From a virus: a stretch of DNA of 36,514 nt. The stretch covers positions 1-36,514 of IMG/VR virus record IMGVR_UViG_3300011116_000181, one strand, 5' to 3'. Within the stretch, counting starts at the first letter, position 1. Every line of letters starts with the position of its first letter. The position numbers and the translations under genes are program-made. The notes beneath the pieces are model-generated. The model had not been told where the DNA came from. It saw only the letters and a program-made list of their open reading frames with translations, and made no database searches. Of this stretch, positions 23,062 to 28,919 are shown piece by piece.

Positions 23062-24398
23062 AGTTCGCTGACTTGTTGGATGCGCTTACCGATCCACGTC
23101 ATAACAGGCACAGCCATGCTGTTGCCCAATGCTTTGTAGCGTGGGCCGTCTGGACTTTCCGTAGCCTTACGCCAAGGAATATTCGTGTAGCCGTCAGGGA
23201 AGCCTTGGAGGCGCTCGCACTCTATGGGTGTGAGGCGGCGCACTTGCATAGCGGTCTGGATCGTTGCGTGTGCAGCGTTATCCCGTGCAAGGGTGTGGCA
23301 AGGATCGCCCGGTTTACGTGACTGACGGTTGACTGGGGCGGTTATTTGGAAGAAGTCATACGGCACAGGTTGAGCCACCACATTCTGCCCACGATCTGCA
23401 CAAGGGCTGCTGTCGTGTCGTGCGGTCAAACTCCCTGCAATGCTGCCAAATTGGGTAATTGGCTGCGCAACAGCATGAACATCCGTTTTGGTTTGGCACG
23501 GCGCTACGTCAAGCATCGGCTCAACCGCATTGCCGCCGTTCTCTGGCGCTCTGCCAATCCAATTTCCCGGAATACCGTAAGTCGGTTGGACAACCGCTGG
23601 CACTTGGCATACTTGCAACTGTGCGGTGTCTTTAGGATCAAGCCCTTGAGCATCGCCGCCTGACTGCCAATTAAAGGCAACGGGCAACGTTTCTGTTTCT
23701 GGATCAAACCGTAAACCTGTGCCGGCTGTTAGACATTGTGCGACTTGCATATAACCGCCTGCCGCTAAATCTACGTCTTGGCTCCAGCCACCGCTGTTAG
23801 CGCGAGCCGTAAAGGTTCCGGCAACGTCTTTCCGCGCTTCTCGGCTCGGCGCAGGATGCCCTTGCAAGCTGTGGGACTCAAAAAGAACCGCTGCGGCACG
23901 TTGCCAACTTCTAGCGTTTGCGACAACGAACACACGGCGGCGTCGCTGGGCCACTCCGCAGTATTGAGCGTCCAGAACCCGGTAGGCGAACCCATACCCG
24001 AGTTCTGCCAACATTCCGAGGAAGGTTCCAAAATCCCGTCCTCCGTTAGACGACAAGACACCGGGGACGTTCTCCCATACCAACCACTCGGGCCTATATC
24101 GGCGAGCAATTGCGCCGTAGGTGAGCATGAGGTTGCCACGCGGGTCAGCCAGTCCTTTTCGCAGTCCTGCGACGCTGAAGGATTGGCAGGGAGTTCCTCC
24201 CACAAGAAGGTTGATTGGTTCATCAGGCCATTCCTCGTATTTGGTCATGTCGCCGTAGTTAGGCACGGCGGGATAATGGTGTTTCAGCACGGCGCACGGA
24301 AACGGCTCTATTTCGCTATACCAAGCCGCCTCCCACCCGATCGGATGCCATGCCACCGTAGCTGCCTCAATGCCGCTACAGACGCTTCCGTAACGCAT
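23058..24398 (-). CDS. dcm: DNA 5-cytosine methyltransferase
   Basis: The start is the ATG at 24398, overlapping the stop of the Cro-like gene (TAATG). A longer frame to 24470 would overlap that gene. The 446-residue enzyme has motif I (SVCSGIEAATVAW), motif IV with catalytic Cys (GGTPCQSFSVAG), motif VI (VWENVPG), motif VIII (QRRRRVFVV), and motifs IX-X (LTPIECERLQGFP, RYKALGNSMAVPV). It moves a methyl group from S-adenosylmethionine to cytosine C5. No partner restriction gene is seen, so protection from host restriction or a regulatory role is likely. Sequence specificity cannot be read. Confidence 0.92.
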   Translation of the reverse strand: MRYGSVCSGIEAATVAWHPIGWEAAWYSEIEPFPCAVLKHHYPAVPNYGDMTKYEEWPDEPINLLVGGTPCQSFSVAGLRKGLADPRGNLMLTYGAIARRYRPEWLVWENVPGVLSSNGGRDFGTFLGMLAELGYGFAYRVLDAQYCGVAQRRRRVFVVANARSWQRAAAVLFESHSLQGHPAPSREARKDVAGTFTARANSGGWSQDVDLAAGGYMQVAQCLTAGTGLRFDPETETLPVAFNWQSGGDAQGLDPKDTAQLQVCQVPAVVQPTYGIPGNWIGRAPENGGNAVEPMLDVAPCQTKTDVHAVAQPITQFGSIAGSLTARHDSSPCADRGQNVVAQPVPYDFFQITAPVNRQSRKPGDPCHTLARDNAAHATIQTAMQVRRLTPIECERLQGFPDGYTNIPWRKATESPDGPRYKALGNSMAVPVMTWIGKRIQQVSEL

Positions 24399-24556
24399 TA
24401 CGGCTTTGCCACCTTGCCAGCGTGTAACTGCCAAAGGCGAGCATCTGGCAATTTGCCCGCCTTGACCCATTGCTGTACCGCCGCTCGAGTTACCCCGAAA
24501 GCCTTGGCAACAGCGTATTGGGAGCCATATTTCTTGATGAGTTGTTGCGGTTTCAT
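24398..24556 (-). CDS. cro-like: P22 Cro-like DNA-binding repressor
   Basis: This 52-residue gene starts at the ATG at 24556. It reads MKPQQLIKKYGSQYAVAKAF, then GVTRAAVQQWVKAGKLPDAR, then LWQLHAGKVAKP. The helix-turn-helix (QYAVAKAFGVTRAAVQQW) and the PDARLWQL end match P22 Cro-type regulators (PF14549), which are about 60 residues long. No ribosome site precedes it, and the predicted -10 box ends 8 bases before the ATG, so the mRNA would be almost leaderless. It is first in the leftward unit, next to the mirror-image palindrome, and is the natural candidate to bind it and regulate both directions. Confidence 0.85.
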   Translation of the reverse strand: MKPQQLIKKYGSQYAVAKAFGVTRAAVQQWVKAGKLPDARLWQLHAGKVAKP

Positions 24557-24564
24557 GGGATGGG

Positions 24565-24606
24565 AGGATAGGGGGCTTGACAGCGCAATGTCAAGGCAAC
24601 TATCCT
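24565..24606. promoter_or_regulatory. Mirror-symmetric crossing divergent promoters with palindromic operator
   Basis: The 42 bases are AGGATA-N5-CTTGACA-N6-TGTCAAG-N5-TATCCT, perfectly symmetric in the written parts. Rightward: -35 TTGACA at 24577-24582, 18-base spacer, -10 TATCCT at 24601-24606. Leftward (minus strand): -35 TTGACA at 24594-24589, 18-base spacer, -10 TATCCT at 24570-24565. The promoters cross, so only one polymerase could fit. The palindrome CTTGACA/TGTCAAG (24576-24595) is a likely operator. Another TTGACA lies at 24615-24620 in the rightward leader. Promoter activity is inferred from sequence. Confidence 0.75.
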
Positions 24607-24641
24607 ATCAACCGTTGACAAACACAACAGGAGCAATAGAT

Positions 24642-24908
24642 ATGTTCAAGGATAAATACAGCGCCCTCGGCACCTTCTACGCCCTCGGCAACAAATTCCA
24701 AGTTGACGTTGAGTATTCGCAGGACATGGATAACTCCGTGTTCGTTGAAAAAGCCACCATCATTGGCATTTACTTGGATAACGATAAATACGCCACCGCA
24801 CTTAACCACGACATCAAGTTAGACCTTTGCGATCTGACCGAGGATGAGGAATTCGCGCTCAACGAGATTGCCACCCTTGATGCGCTGCGTAACGGGGGTT
24901 GGGAATGA
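24642..24908 (+). CDS. First early gene, small acidic hypothetical protein
   Basis: This 88-residue acidic protein (MFKDKYSALGTFYALGNKFQ and VDVEYSQDMDNSVFVEKATI) starts at the ATG at 24642. CAGGAG lies 8 bases upstream, about 29 bases after the predicted start of transcription. A much longer open frame to 23778 runs antisense to the methyltransferase and is not credible. First place in the early unit suggests an immediate-early host-takeover role, by inference. Its stop overlaps the next start (ATGA). No family is recognised. Confidence 0.72.
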   Translation: MFKDKYSALGTFYALGNKFQVDVEYSQDMDNSVFVEKATIIGIYLDNDKYATALNHDIKLDLCDLTEDEEFALNEIATLDALRNGGWE

Positions 24909-25027
24909 AATCTCCTTGGCCGCAATTCATTGCCATCGCCATCCTGTTTCTGATCGCTGCCGCCTGTGACCCGTGTGGTGACGGCGGTTGCACCGCAGCC
25001 GAGGAGCGAGCTTCCCATGCACGATGA
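24905..25027 (+). CDS. Tiny membrane or lipoprotein-like peptide
   Basis: This 40-residue product starts with ATGA overlap. It has a short polar start (MKSPWPQ), a hydrophobic segment FIAIAILFLIAAAC and a Cys-rich tail (DPCGDGGCTAAEERASHAR). The hydrophobic segment ending in a Cys resembles a weak lipobox (AAAC). It may be a lipoprotein or single-pass peptide in the inner membrane. An early superinfection-exclusion role is conceivable. Its start codon lacks a good separate ribosome site. Confidence 0.5.
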   Translation: MKSPWPQFIAIAILFLIAAACDPCGDGGCTAAEERASHAR

Positions 25028-25157
25028 TATTTGGAATGACGACATGACTTGGTGGCATCACCAAGACGAGCTGATGCAGCAGCTTGAAGAACAAGAACGC
25101 ATAGACGCCTGTAACCGGGCATTGGATGAATTAAAGGAGCAAGACGATGCAGAGTGA
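25017..25157 (+). CDS. Small acidic hypothetical protein
   Basis: This 46-residue protein from the ATG at 25017 (MHDDIWNDDMTWWHHQDEL, then a helix with MQQLEEQERIDACNRALDEL) overlaps its upstream neighbour by 11 bases and the ERF gene by 11. GAGGAG lies 10 bases upstream. It is very acidic with a likely helix. Function is unknown. Confidence 0.55.
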   Translation: MHDDIWNDDMTWWHHQDELMQQLEEQERIDACNRALDELKEQDDAE

Positions 25158-25791
25158 AACCATCGGCGCATTGGCCGCCGCGTTATCCAAGGCGCAAGCC
25201 GACATTACGGGGGCGCTGAAAGACAGCAGCAACCCGTTCTTTAAATCCAAGTACGCCGATCTGGCGTCGTGCTGGGATGCCTGCCGCAAGCAGCTTGCTG
25301 CTAACGGTTTGTCGGTGATCCAGACCACGCAGATGACCGAGCAAGGCTTGATGCTGGTCACCACGCTGGCTCATAGCAGCGGCGAGTGGATCGCAGGGCA
25401 AATGCCCGTGCTGACCAAGGACAACAGCCCACAGGGGCAGGGCAGCGGCATTACTTACGCCCGTCGCTATGCTCTCGCCGCCATCGTGGGGCTGGCGCAG
25501 ATTGACGATGACGCAGAGGCTGCCCAAGGCCGAGCGTTTACCAACGACCCGCGTGGCGATCTGGGCAAGAAGTTTGACCAGACCAAGCGTGACCAGTTCG
25601 TGCAGCAGTTCCGTGGCGCGTTCGACCTAGACGCCGAGGAAAAAGACATAGCCCTTGCCGTGTTGGCGGTACATGAGGCGCTGAACCCAGACCATGACCT
25701 CTACATTGCCGTGGCAGATGTGCTGACGGCAAAGGAGCGGTCAGCAATCAAGAAGTACATTCAAATGGCAAAGGAGCAAAACCGTGGATAA
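25147..25791 (+). CDS. erf: ERF-family single-strand annealing protein
   Basis: This 214-residue protein has the ERF pattern: IGALAAALSKAQADITGALK, NPFFKSKYADLASCWDACRK, then LSVIQTTQMTEQGLMLVTTL, and GSGITYARRYALAAIVGLA with QIDDDAE. ERF proteins (named after P22 Erf) pair complementary strands and allow recombination-dependent replication or circularisation of permuted genomes. The C-terminal helices are partly unique. AAGGAG precedes the start. It partners naturally with the next gene, which may be SSB-like, and with the NinB protein. Confidence 0.9.
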   Translation: MQSETIGALAAALSKAQADITGALKDSSNPFFKSKYADLASCWDACRKQLAANGLSVIQTTQMTEQGLMLVTTLAHSSGEWIAGQMPVLTKDNSPQGQGSGITYARRYALAAIVGLAQIDDDAEAAQGRAFTNDPRGDLGKKFDQTKRDQFVQQFRGAFDLDAEEKDIALAVLAVHEALNPDHDLYIAVADVLTAKERSAIKKYIQMAKEQNRG

Positions 25792-26068
25792 GTTTGACCC
25801 AAATATGCGTGGCGTCCTGTTCAAGAACGACAAGGGCGACAACGCCAAACGTCCTGACTTTCGTGGATCGTGCGTGATTAACAACGTCGATTTTAACGTG
25901 TCTGGCTGGAAGAAAGTTAGTCAGAAAACCGGCGACACTTACTTGTCGTTGAAGTTTGAGGCGAAGGGGGAGGGCAAGTTATCCCGCAGCGGAGAGCCGC
26001 AGCATCAACCGACGAAGAAGCCCGAAATAACTGAAAAGAACTGGGACGATTTGGACACGCCGTTTTGA
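25784..26068 (+). CDS. Small protein with SSB-like acidic C-terminal tip
   Basis: This 94-residue protein overlaps the ERF gene by 8 bases. The body (MRGVLFKNDKGDNAKRPDF and RGSCVINNVDFNVSGWKKV, then GDTYLSLKFEAKGEG) is like short beta-barrel proteins common in phages. It ends in WDDLDTPF, close to the acidic tip (DDDIPF) with which bacterial SSB recruits partners. A single-strand binding or partner-recruiting function is plausible. The body is shorter than a standard OB-fold SSB. Confidence 0.62.
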   Translation: MDKFDPNMRGVLFKNDKGDNAKRPDFRGSCVINNVDFNVSGWKKVSQKTGDTYLSLKFEAKGEGKLSRSGEPQHQPTKKPEITEKNWDDLDTPF

Positions 26069-26108
26069 AGTGTATAAATGCGAGTGCAAAACAACAGGAG
26101 CAACCGCA

Positions 26109-26369
26109 ATGAACCGCGATGACATCCACACCTGTAGTTACTCGTGCGAACGTCCCGCGTGTATCAAGGCGCAGCGTGATGAATTAGTGCAAAAGTTGCC
26201 TAAATTGGTGGCGGAAGCAGTAGCCGCCGAGCGGGAGGCGTGTGCGAAGATTTGTGACGAAACACGCTACACAGGGTATGTCCCTGCAGAAGATGGGGGA
26301 GCACGGCAGTATTACGATGGCGCCGCAGAGGATTGCGCCGAACAGATTCGGGCGAGGGGTGAGACATGA
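26109..26369 (+). CDS. Small hypothetical protein with Cys-rich start
   Basis: This 86-residue protein is taken from the ATG at 26109, preceded by CAGGAG in the same CAACAGGAGCAA context as the first early gene. The first 24 residues contain three Cys (HTCSYSCERPACIKAQRDEL), followed by a helix with Glu/Ala (AEAVAAEREACAKICDETRY). A short DGGARQYYDG then leads to a second helix. It resembles many uncharacterised phage proteins in which AAEREACAKICD is a common core. Function is unknown. Confidence 0.62.
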   Translation: MNRDDIHTCSYSCERPACIKAQRDELVQKLPKLVAEAVAAEREACAKICDETRYTGYVPAEDGGARQYYDGAAEDCAEQIRARGET

Positions 26370-27034
26370 AAATCTTTATCGGTTGGGATAGCCGCGAGGA
26401 CATCGCATATCAGGTATGCAGAGCGTCCATCCTGCGGCACACCAGCATCCCAGTGGACATTCAGCCTATCGTGCAGTCAGAGCTTCGGGAACGAGGCGTG
26501 TATACCCGAGAGACTGATCCGCTTTCGTCTACGGAGTTTTCGCTTACCCGCTTCTTGACCCCGTATCTGACTGGATACACCGGCTGGGCGGTGTTTGTAG
26601 ACTGCGATTTTCTTTTCCGGGGGGACATTGCGGGACTGATGGACTACGCCGACGGGGCAAAGGCTTGCCTTGTGGTACAGCACGACTACAGGCCGACCGA
26701 AACGGTCAAAATGGACAACAAGGCGCAGCATCAGTATCCACGGAAGAATTGGTCAAGTTTCATGTTTATCAACTGCGCCCACCCGCAAGTCAAGACGTTG
26801 ACACCCGAGGTGGTGAACCGTGAAAGTGGAATGTTCTTGCACCGTTTTCAATGGCTCACAGACGACGTTATCGGCTCTCTGCCGATAGCGTGGAACTATC
26901 TTGAAGGGTGGTATACCCGTGACCATTGCCCCAATCCTATAGCCGTCCATTACACCCGTGGTGGCCCATGGTTTAAGGACTGGATGGATGTGGAATATGG
27001 AGAAGAGTGGCTAGAGGCGAGTCGTCTCGCATGA
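26366..27034 (+). CDS. Glycosyltransferase (GT-A/GT8-like)
   Basis: This 222-residue protein has MKIFIGWDSREDIAYQVCRA at its start and WAVFVDCDFLFRGDI near residue 85-99, where DCD is the metal-binding DxD motif of GT-A enzymes. Later IAVHYTRGGPW resembles the C-terminal part of GT8-like folds. These enzymes move a sugar from a nucleotide-sugar donor. Placed among recombination genes, it may modify phage DNA or a host component. The acceptor is not known. Its start overlaps the upstream gene by 4 bases. Confidence 0.78.
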   Translation: MKIFIGWDSREDIAYQVCRASILRHTSIPVDIQPIVQSELRERGVYTRETDPLSSTEFSLTRFLTPYLTGYTGWAVFVDCDFLFRGDIAGLMDYADGAKACLVVQHDYRPTETVKMDNKAQHQYPRKNWSSFMFINCAHPQVKTLTPEVVNRESGMFLHRFQWLTDDVIGSLPIAWNYLEGWYTRDHCPNPIAVHYTRGGPWFKDWMDVEYGEEWLEASRLA

Positions 27035-27435
27035 AGCGCATATTTCCGCCCAACACCCGCAAGGCGGCCATGGTGGAGTCATTCACCGTATTGCTTCGTC
27101 AGGTGGACGAAACCCGCGCATGGGTCGTGACCATTGAGGAATTCAAGCGACCGCGCACCGATCAGCAGAATCGGTTTCTGTGGGGCGTTGTGTACCCATG
27201 CGTTATCGAAGCCGGGAACCTTGAAGGATGGACACCCAATGACCTACATGAGTATTTCCTAGGTGAGTGCTTTGGGTGGGAGACGCTAGAGGGCATGGGT
27301 CGCAAGAAGGTCAAACCGCTGAAACGATCTAGTCGTATGAACAAACAAGAATTCAGCGACTACCTAGAGTTTATTTCCATGAAGTGCGCCGATATGGGCA
27401 TCGTGATACCGGAGCCGACGTATGAACCTGCGTAA
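27031..27435 (+). CDS. ninB: NinB-like recombination protein
   Basis: The start is the ATG at 27031, overlapping the glycosyltransferase stop (ATGA). The frame could extend to a GTG at 27007. The 134-residue protein has TIEEFKRPRTDQQNRFLWG, then GWTPNDLHEYFLGECFG and MNKQEFSDYLEFISMKCAD, matching NinB (lambda Orf) proteins. NinB binds single-stranded DNA and SSB and helps load annealing proteins, so it can work with the ERF protein and the SSB-like protein upstream. Confidence 0.88.
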   Translation: MKRIFPPNTRKAAMVESFTVLLRQVDETRAWVVTIEEFKRPRTDQQNRFLWGVVYPCVIEAGNLEGWTPNDLHEYFLGECFGWETLEGMGRKKVKPLKRSSRMNKQEFSDYLEFISMKCADMGIVIPEPTYEPA

Positions 27436-27706
27436 AGAGGCCAGAGGTCGGGCGTGTACGGTGCGTTTAGAGGGTATCTGCAACCACAACAGCGAAACGG
27501 TCGTGCTGGCGCATATCCGTATGCCGGGACTCTCTGGCATGGGCATTAAAGCCGACGATTTGCTCGGTGCGTGGGCGTGTAGCGCCTGCCACGACGCCAT
27601 TGACCGACGCTCCAATACCGACCTTGACCGGGACTACGTGCGGCTGTCTCACCTAGAAGGCATGGCTCGCACCATCGCCCAGTTACGCAAAGAGGGCAAA
27701 GTGTGA
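27422..27706 (+). CDS. DUF1364 protein, HNH-nuclease-like
   Basis: This 94-residue protein starts MNLRKEARGRACTVRLEGIC and continues with TVVLAHIRMPGLSGMGIKAD and GAWACSACHDAIDRR. The CxxxxxxxxC/AH and CxxCH pairs and the AHIR and HDAID residues match DUF1364, a family of small zinc-containing proteins related to HNH nucleases in lambdoid phages. It overlaps NinB by 14 bases and has GGAG upstream. It may cut recombination intermediates. Confidence 0.82.
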   Translation: MNLRKEARGRACTVRLEGICNHNSETVVLAHIRMPGLSGMGIKADDLLGAWACSACHDAIDRRSNTDLDRDYVRLSHLEGMARTIAQLRKEGKV

Positions 27707-28320
27707 CGTTCCTTGTAGATACGCCGTACATATCCGCTTACGTCCGTAACGAGTACCTGTTTGACGAGCAGGAGGGGCATGGAGACTTCACCCCCTGCAC
27801 CGTGTTTGGGTTCCGCGCTGAACCTGCCCGAGTGCCTATGTTTCAAATCATGTTGGAATCAGGCGCACAATGGGCGCGAGTGCCAATTCACATGATCTGC
27901 TCCAAACCGTGCGAACCGCTGCCGTTAGAGGTTTGCGTGTGGTGGGACAGCTTTTCCCGCCATTGCACGGTTCACGAATTTAGTTTCCTACGCAATCACG
28001 CCGTGGATTGCATGGGACGAGATAAGAAGATTCGACACGGCAATTACCTGTTCACGATTGACTGGTGCAACGGTGGATGGTCAGAAATCCCCGATCAGCA
28101 CAAGAACCATCACATCATCGTAGAGGAATCAGGACAATGGCTAGCCTATCCAAACAACAGACTGATCTGGAAAGACCCTTCGTGGATTCGCACGGACTTC
28201 CCACTACCGAAGTGGAAGTCACCCTCGCGGATTTATTCAGCCGAGTTTTTGGCACCGCAAACTTCAAGCTCTACCGCCCAGACGACCCAGAAACCAGCAA
28301 GGAAGCAGGTCGATCTATAG
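27703..28320 (+). CDS. Hypothetical protein, partly overprinted at its 3' end
   Basis: This 205-residue protein starts with GTG overlapping the upstream stop (GTGA). It contains FTPCTVFGFRAEPARVPMFQ and IMLESGAQWARVPIHMICSK, then RDKKIRHGNYLFTIDWCNGG and KNHHIIVEESGQWLAYPNNR. The body resembles uncharacterised phage proteins. The final 33 residues are low-complexity (LAPQTSSSTAQTTQKPARKQ). From 28137 onward the same DNA is also read in another frame by the next gene, so its end may have arisen by overprinting. No catalytic motif is recognised. Confidence 0.7.
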   Translation: MTFLVDTPYISAYVRNEYLFDEQEGHGDFTPCTVFGFRAEPARVPMFQIMLESGAQWARVPIHMICSKPCEPLPLEVCVWWDSFSRHCTVHEFSFLRNHAVDCMGRDKKIRHGNYLFTIDWCNGGWSEIPDQHKNHHIIVEESGQWLAYPNNRLIWKDPSWIRTDFPLPKWKSPSRIYSAEFLAPQTSSSTAQTTQKPARKQVDL

Positions 28321-28535
28321 ATACATCCCGGCTGGAGCAACTCGTATATGAAACTATTAAAAGCTACGGTACGACAGGTTGCATTAGCGACGATGTTAGA
28401 GCCGCCCATCCGACCCTTGCTTACAGCAGCGTTACGGCGCGGTTTAAGGCGTTGGCTGAAAAGGGACTGATACGATACGAGGGACGACGCAAAGGGGCTT
28501 CTGGGCGCTCACAGCGCGTTATGGTGTCCGTATGA
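28137..28535 (+). CDS. Winged-helix DNA-binding protein, overlapping upstream gene by 184 bases
   Basis: This is taken from the ATG at 28137 with AGGA before it. The 132-residue product begins MASLSKQQTDLERPFV, and its second half is a winged helix: TSRLEQLVYETIKSYGTTGC, ISDDVRAAHPTLAYSSVTAR, FKALAEKGLIRYEGRRKGA. Such domains bind DNA and often regulate transcription. The unusual 184-base overlap with the upstream gene is in a different frame. An upstream in-frame start at 28065 is less likely. It may be a regulator of late events in the early unit. Confidence 0.72.
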   Translation: MASLSKQQTDLERPFVDSHGLPTTEVEVTLADLFSRVFGTANFKLYRPDDPETSKEAGRSIDTSRLEQLVYETIKSYGTTGCISDDVRAAHPTLAYSSVTARFKALAEKGLIRYEGRRKGASGRSQRVMVSV

Positions 28536-28645
28536 GGTGGTTACTTGACCTTTGGCGACGTAGACAAGAATTTCGTGATGCAGAATGGCGTCACGTACCC
28601 CCGCCTAACTGGAACTGCAAACGCGGAGGGGTGGAGGTATGGTAA
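28532..28645 (+). CDS. Tiny hypothetical protein (37 residues)
   Basis: An ATG overlapping the upstream stop (ATGA) opens MRWLLDLWRRRQEFRDAEWR, then HVPPPNWNCKRGGVEVW, and ends at TAA 28643-28645. It overlaps the next gene by 7 bases. It is Trp/Arg-rich. The tight coupling on both sides supports it, though it is short. Function is unknown. Confidence 0.5.
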   Translation: MRWLLDLWRRRQEFRDAEWRHVPPPNWNCKRGGVEVW

Positions 28646-28812
28646 GCGACGAGGACGAGGCGTTTGAGCAGGAGCTAAAAGCAGCCCCATGGGCTTTTGG
28701 TCAGAGCAAACCCTTAACTATCTTCGAAGTGTTGTACCGGATGCGTAAGCAGGGTTTAGGGCAAGAGGCCGACTGGCTGCTGCGTGAGTGGACGATTTTA
28801 AGCCAGCGTTGA
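28639..28812 (+). CDS. Small acidic helical hypothetical protein
   Basis: This 57-residue protein is taken from the ATG at 28639 with GGAGGT immediately before it. It reads MVSDEDEAFEQELKAAPWAF and continues through KPLTIFEVLYRMRKQGLGQE to ADWLLREWTILSQR. It is acidic at the front and helical at the end. It is the last coding gene before the tRNA. Function is unknown. Confidence 0.58.
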   Translation: MVSDEDEAFEQELKAAPWAFGQSKPLTIFEVLYRMRKQGLGQEADWLLREWTILSQR

Positions 28813-28834
28813 CGGGTCGTCTAAAGGTAGGACA
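28810..28834 (+). tRNA. Possible relic of a tRNA 5' half
   Basis: Bases 28814-28834 (GGGTCGTCTAAAGGTAGGACA) show a D-arm (GTCT/GGAC closing AAAGGTA) with T at position 8, A at 14 and GG at the usual 18-19 place. No anticodon stem or matching 3' acceptor follows. It may be a remnant of a second tRNA broken upstream of the intact tRNA-Gln. Chance resemblance is possible. Confidence 0.3.
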
Positions 28835-28844
28835 TTTGCTATAA

Positions 28845-28919
28845 TCACCTGTAGTTTAACCGGCAAAACCTCGGACTTTGACTCCGATAATCCTCGTTCG
28901 AACCGAGGCAGGTGATCCA
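28845..28919 (+). tRNA. tRNA-Gln (anticodon TTG), encoded CCA
   Basis: The 75 bases fold into a full cloverleaf. The acceptor is TCACCTG/CAGGTGA, the D-arm GTTT/AAAC. The anticodon stem is TCGGA/TCCGA with loop CTTTGAC giving anticodon TTG. The T-arm is CCTCG/CGAGG around TTCGAAC, followed by discriminator T and CCA (28917-28919). It decodes CAA. The gene lies in the early unit, so it would supply Gln tRNA early in infection. The last A of CCA is also the first base of the HNH start codon. Confidence 0.92.

Noticed and set aside
24615-24620. Third TTGACA as a separate promoter for the first early gene
   Set aside because: A -10 at normal spacing would put the transcription start at or after the ATG at 24642; it may be an extra operator half-site instead.
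23778-24641. Long rightward open frame extending upstream of the first early gene
   Set aside because: It is antisense to the well-supported methyltransferase and Cro-like genes and crosses the promoter region; the ATG at 24642 has its own ribosome site.
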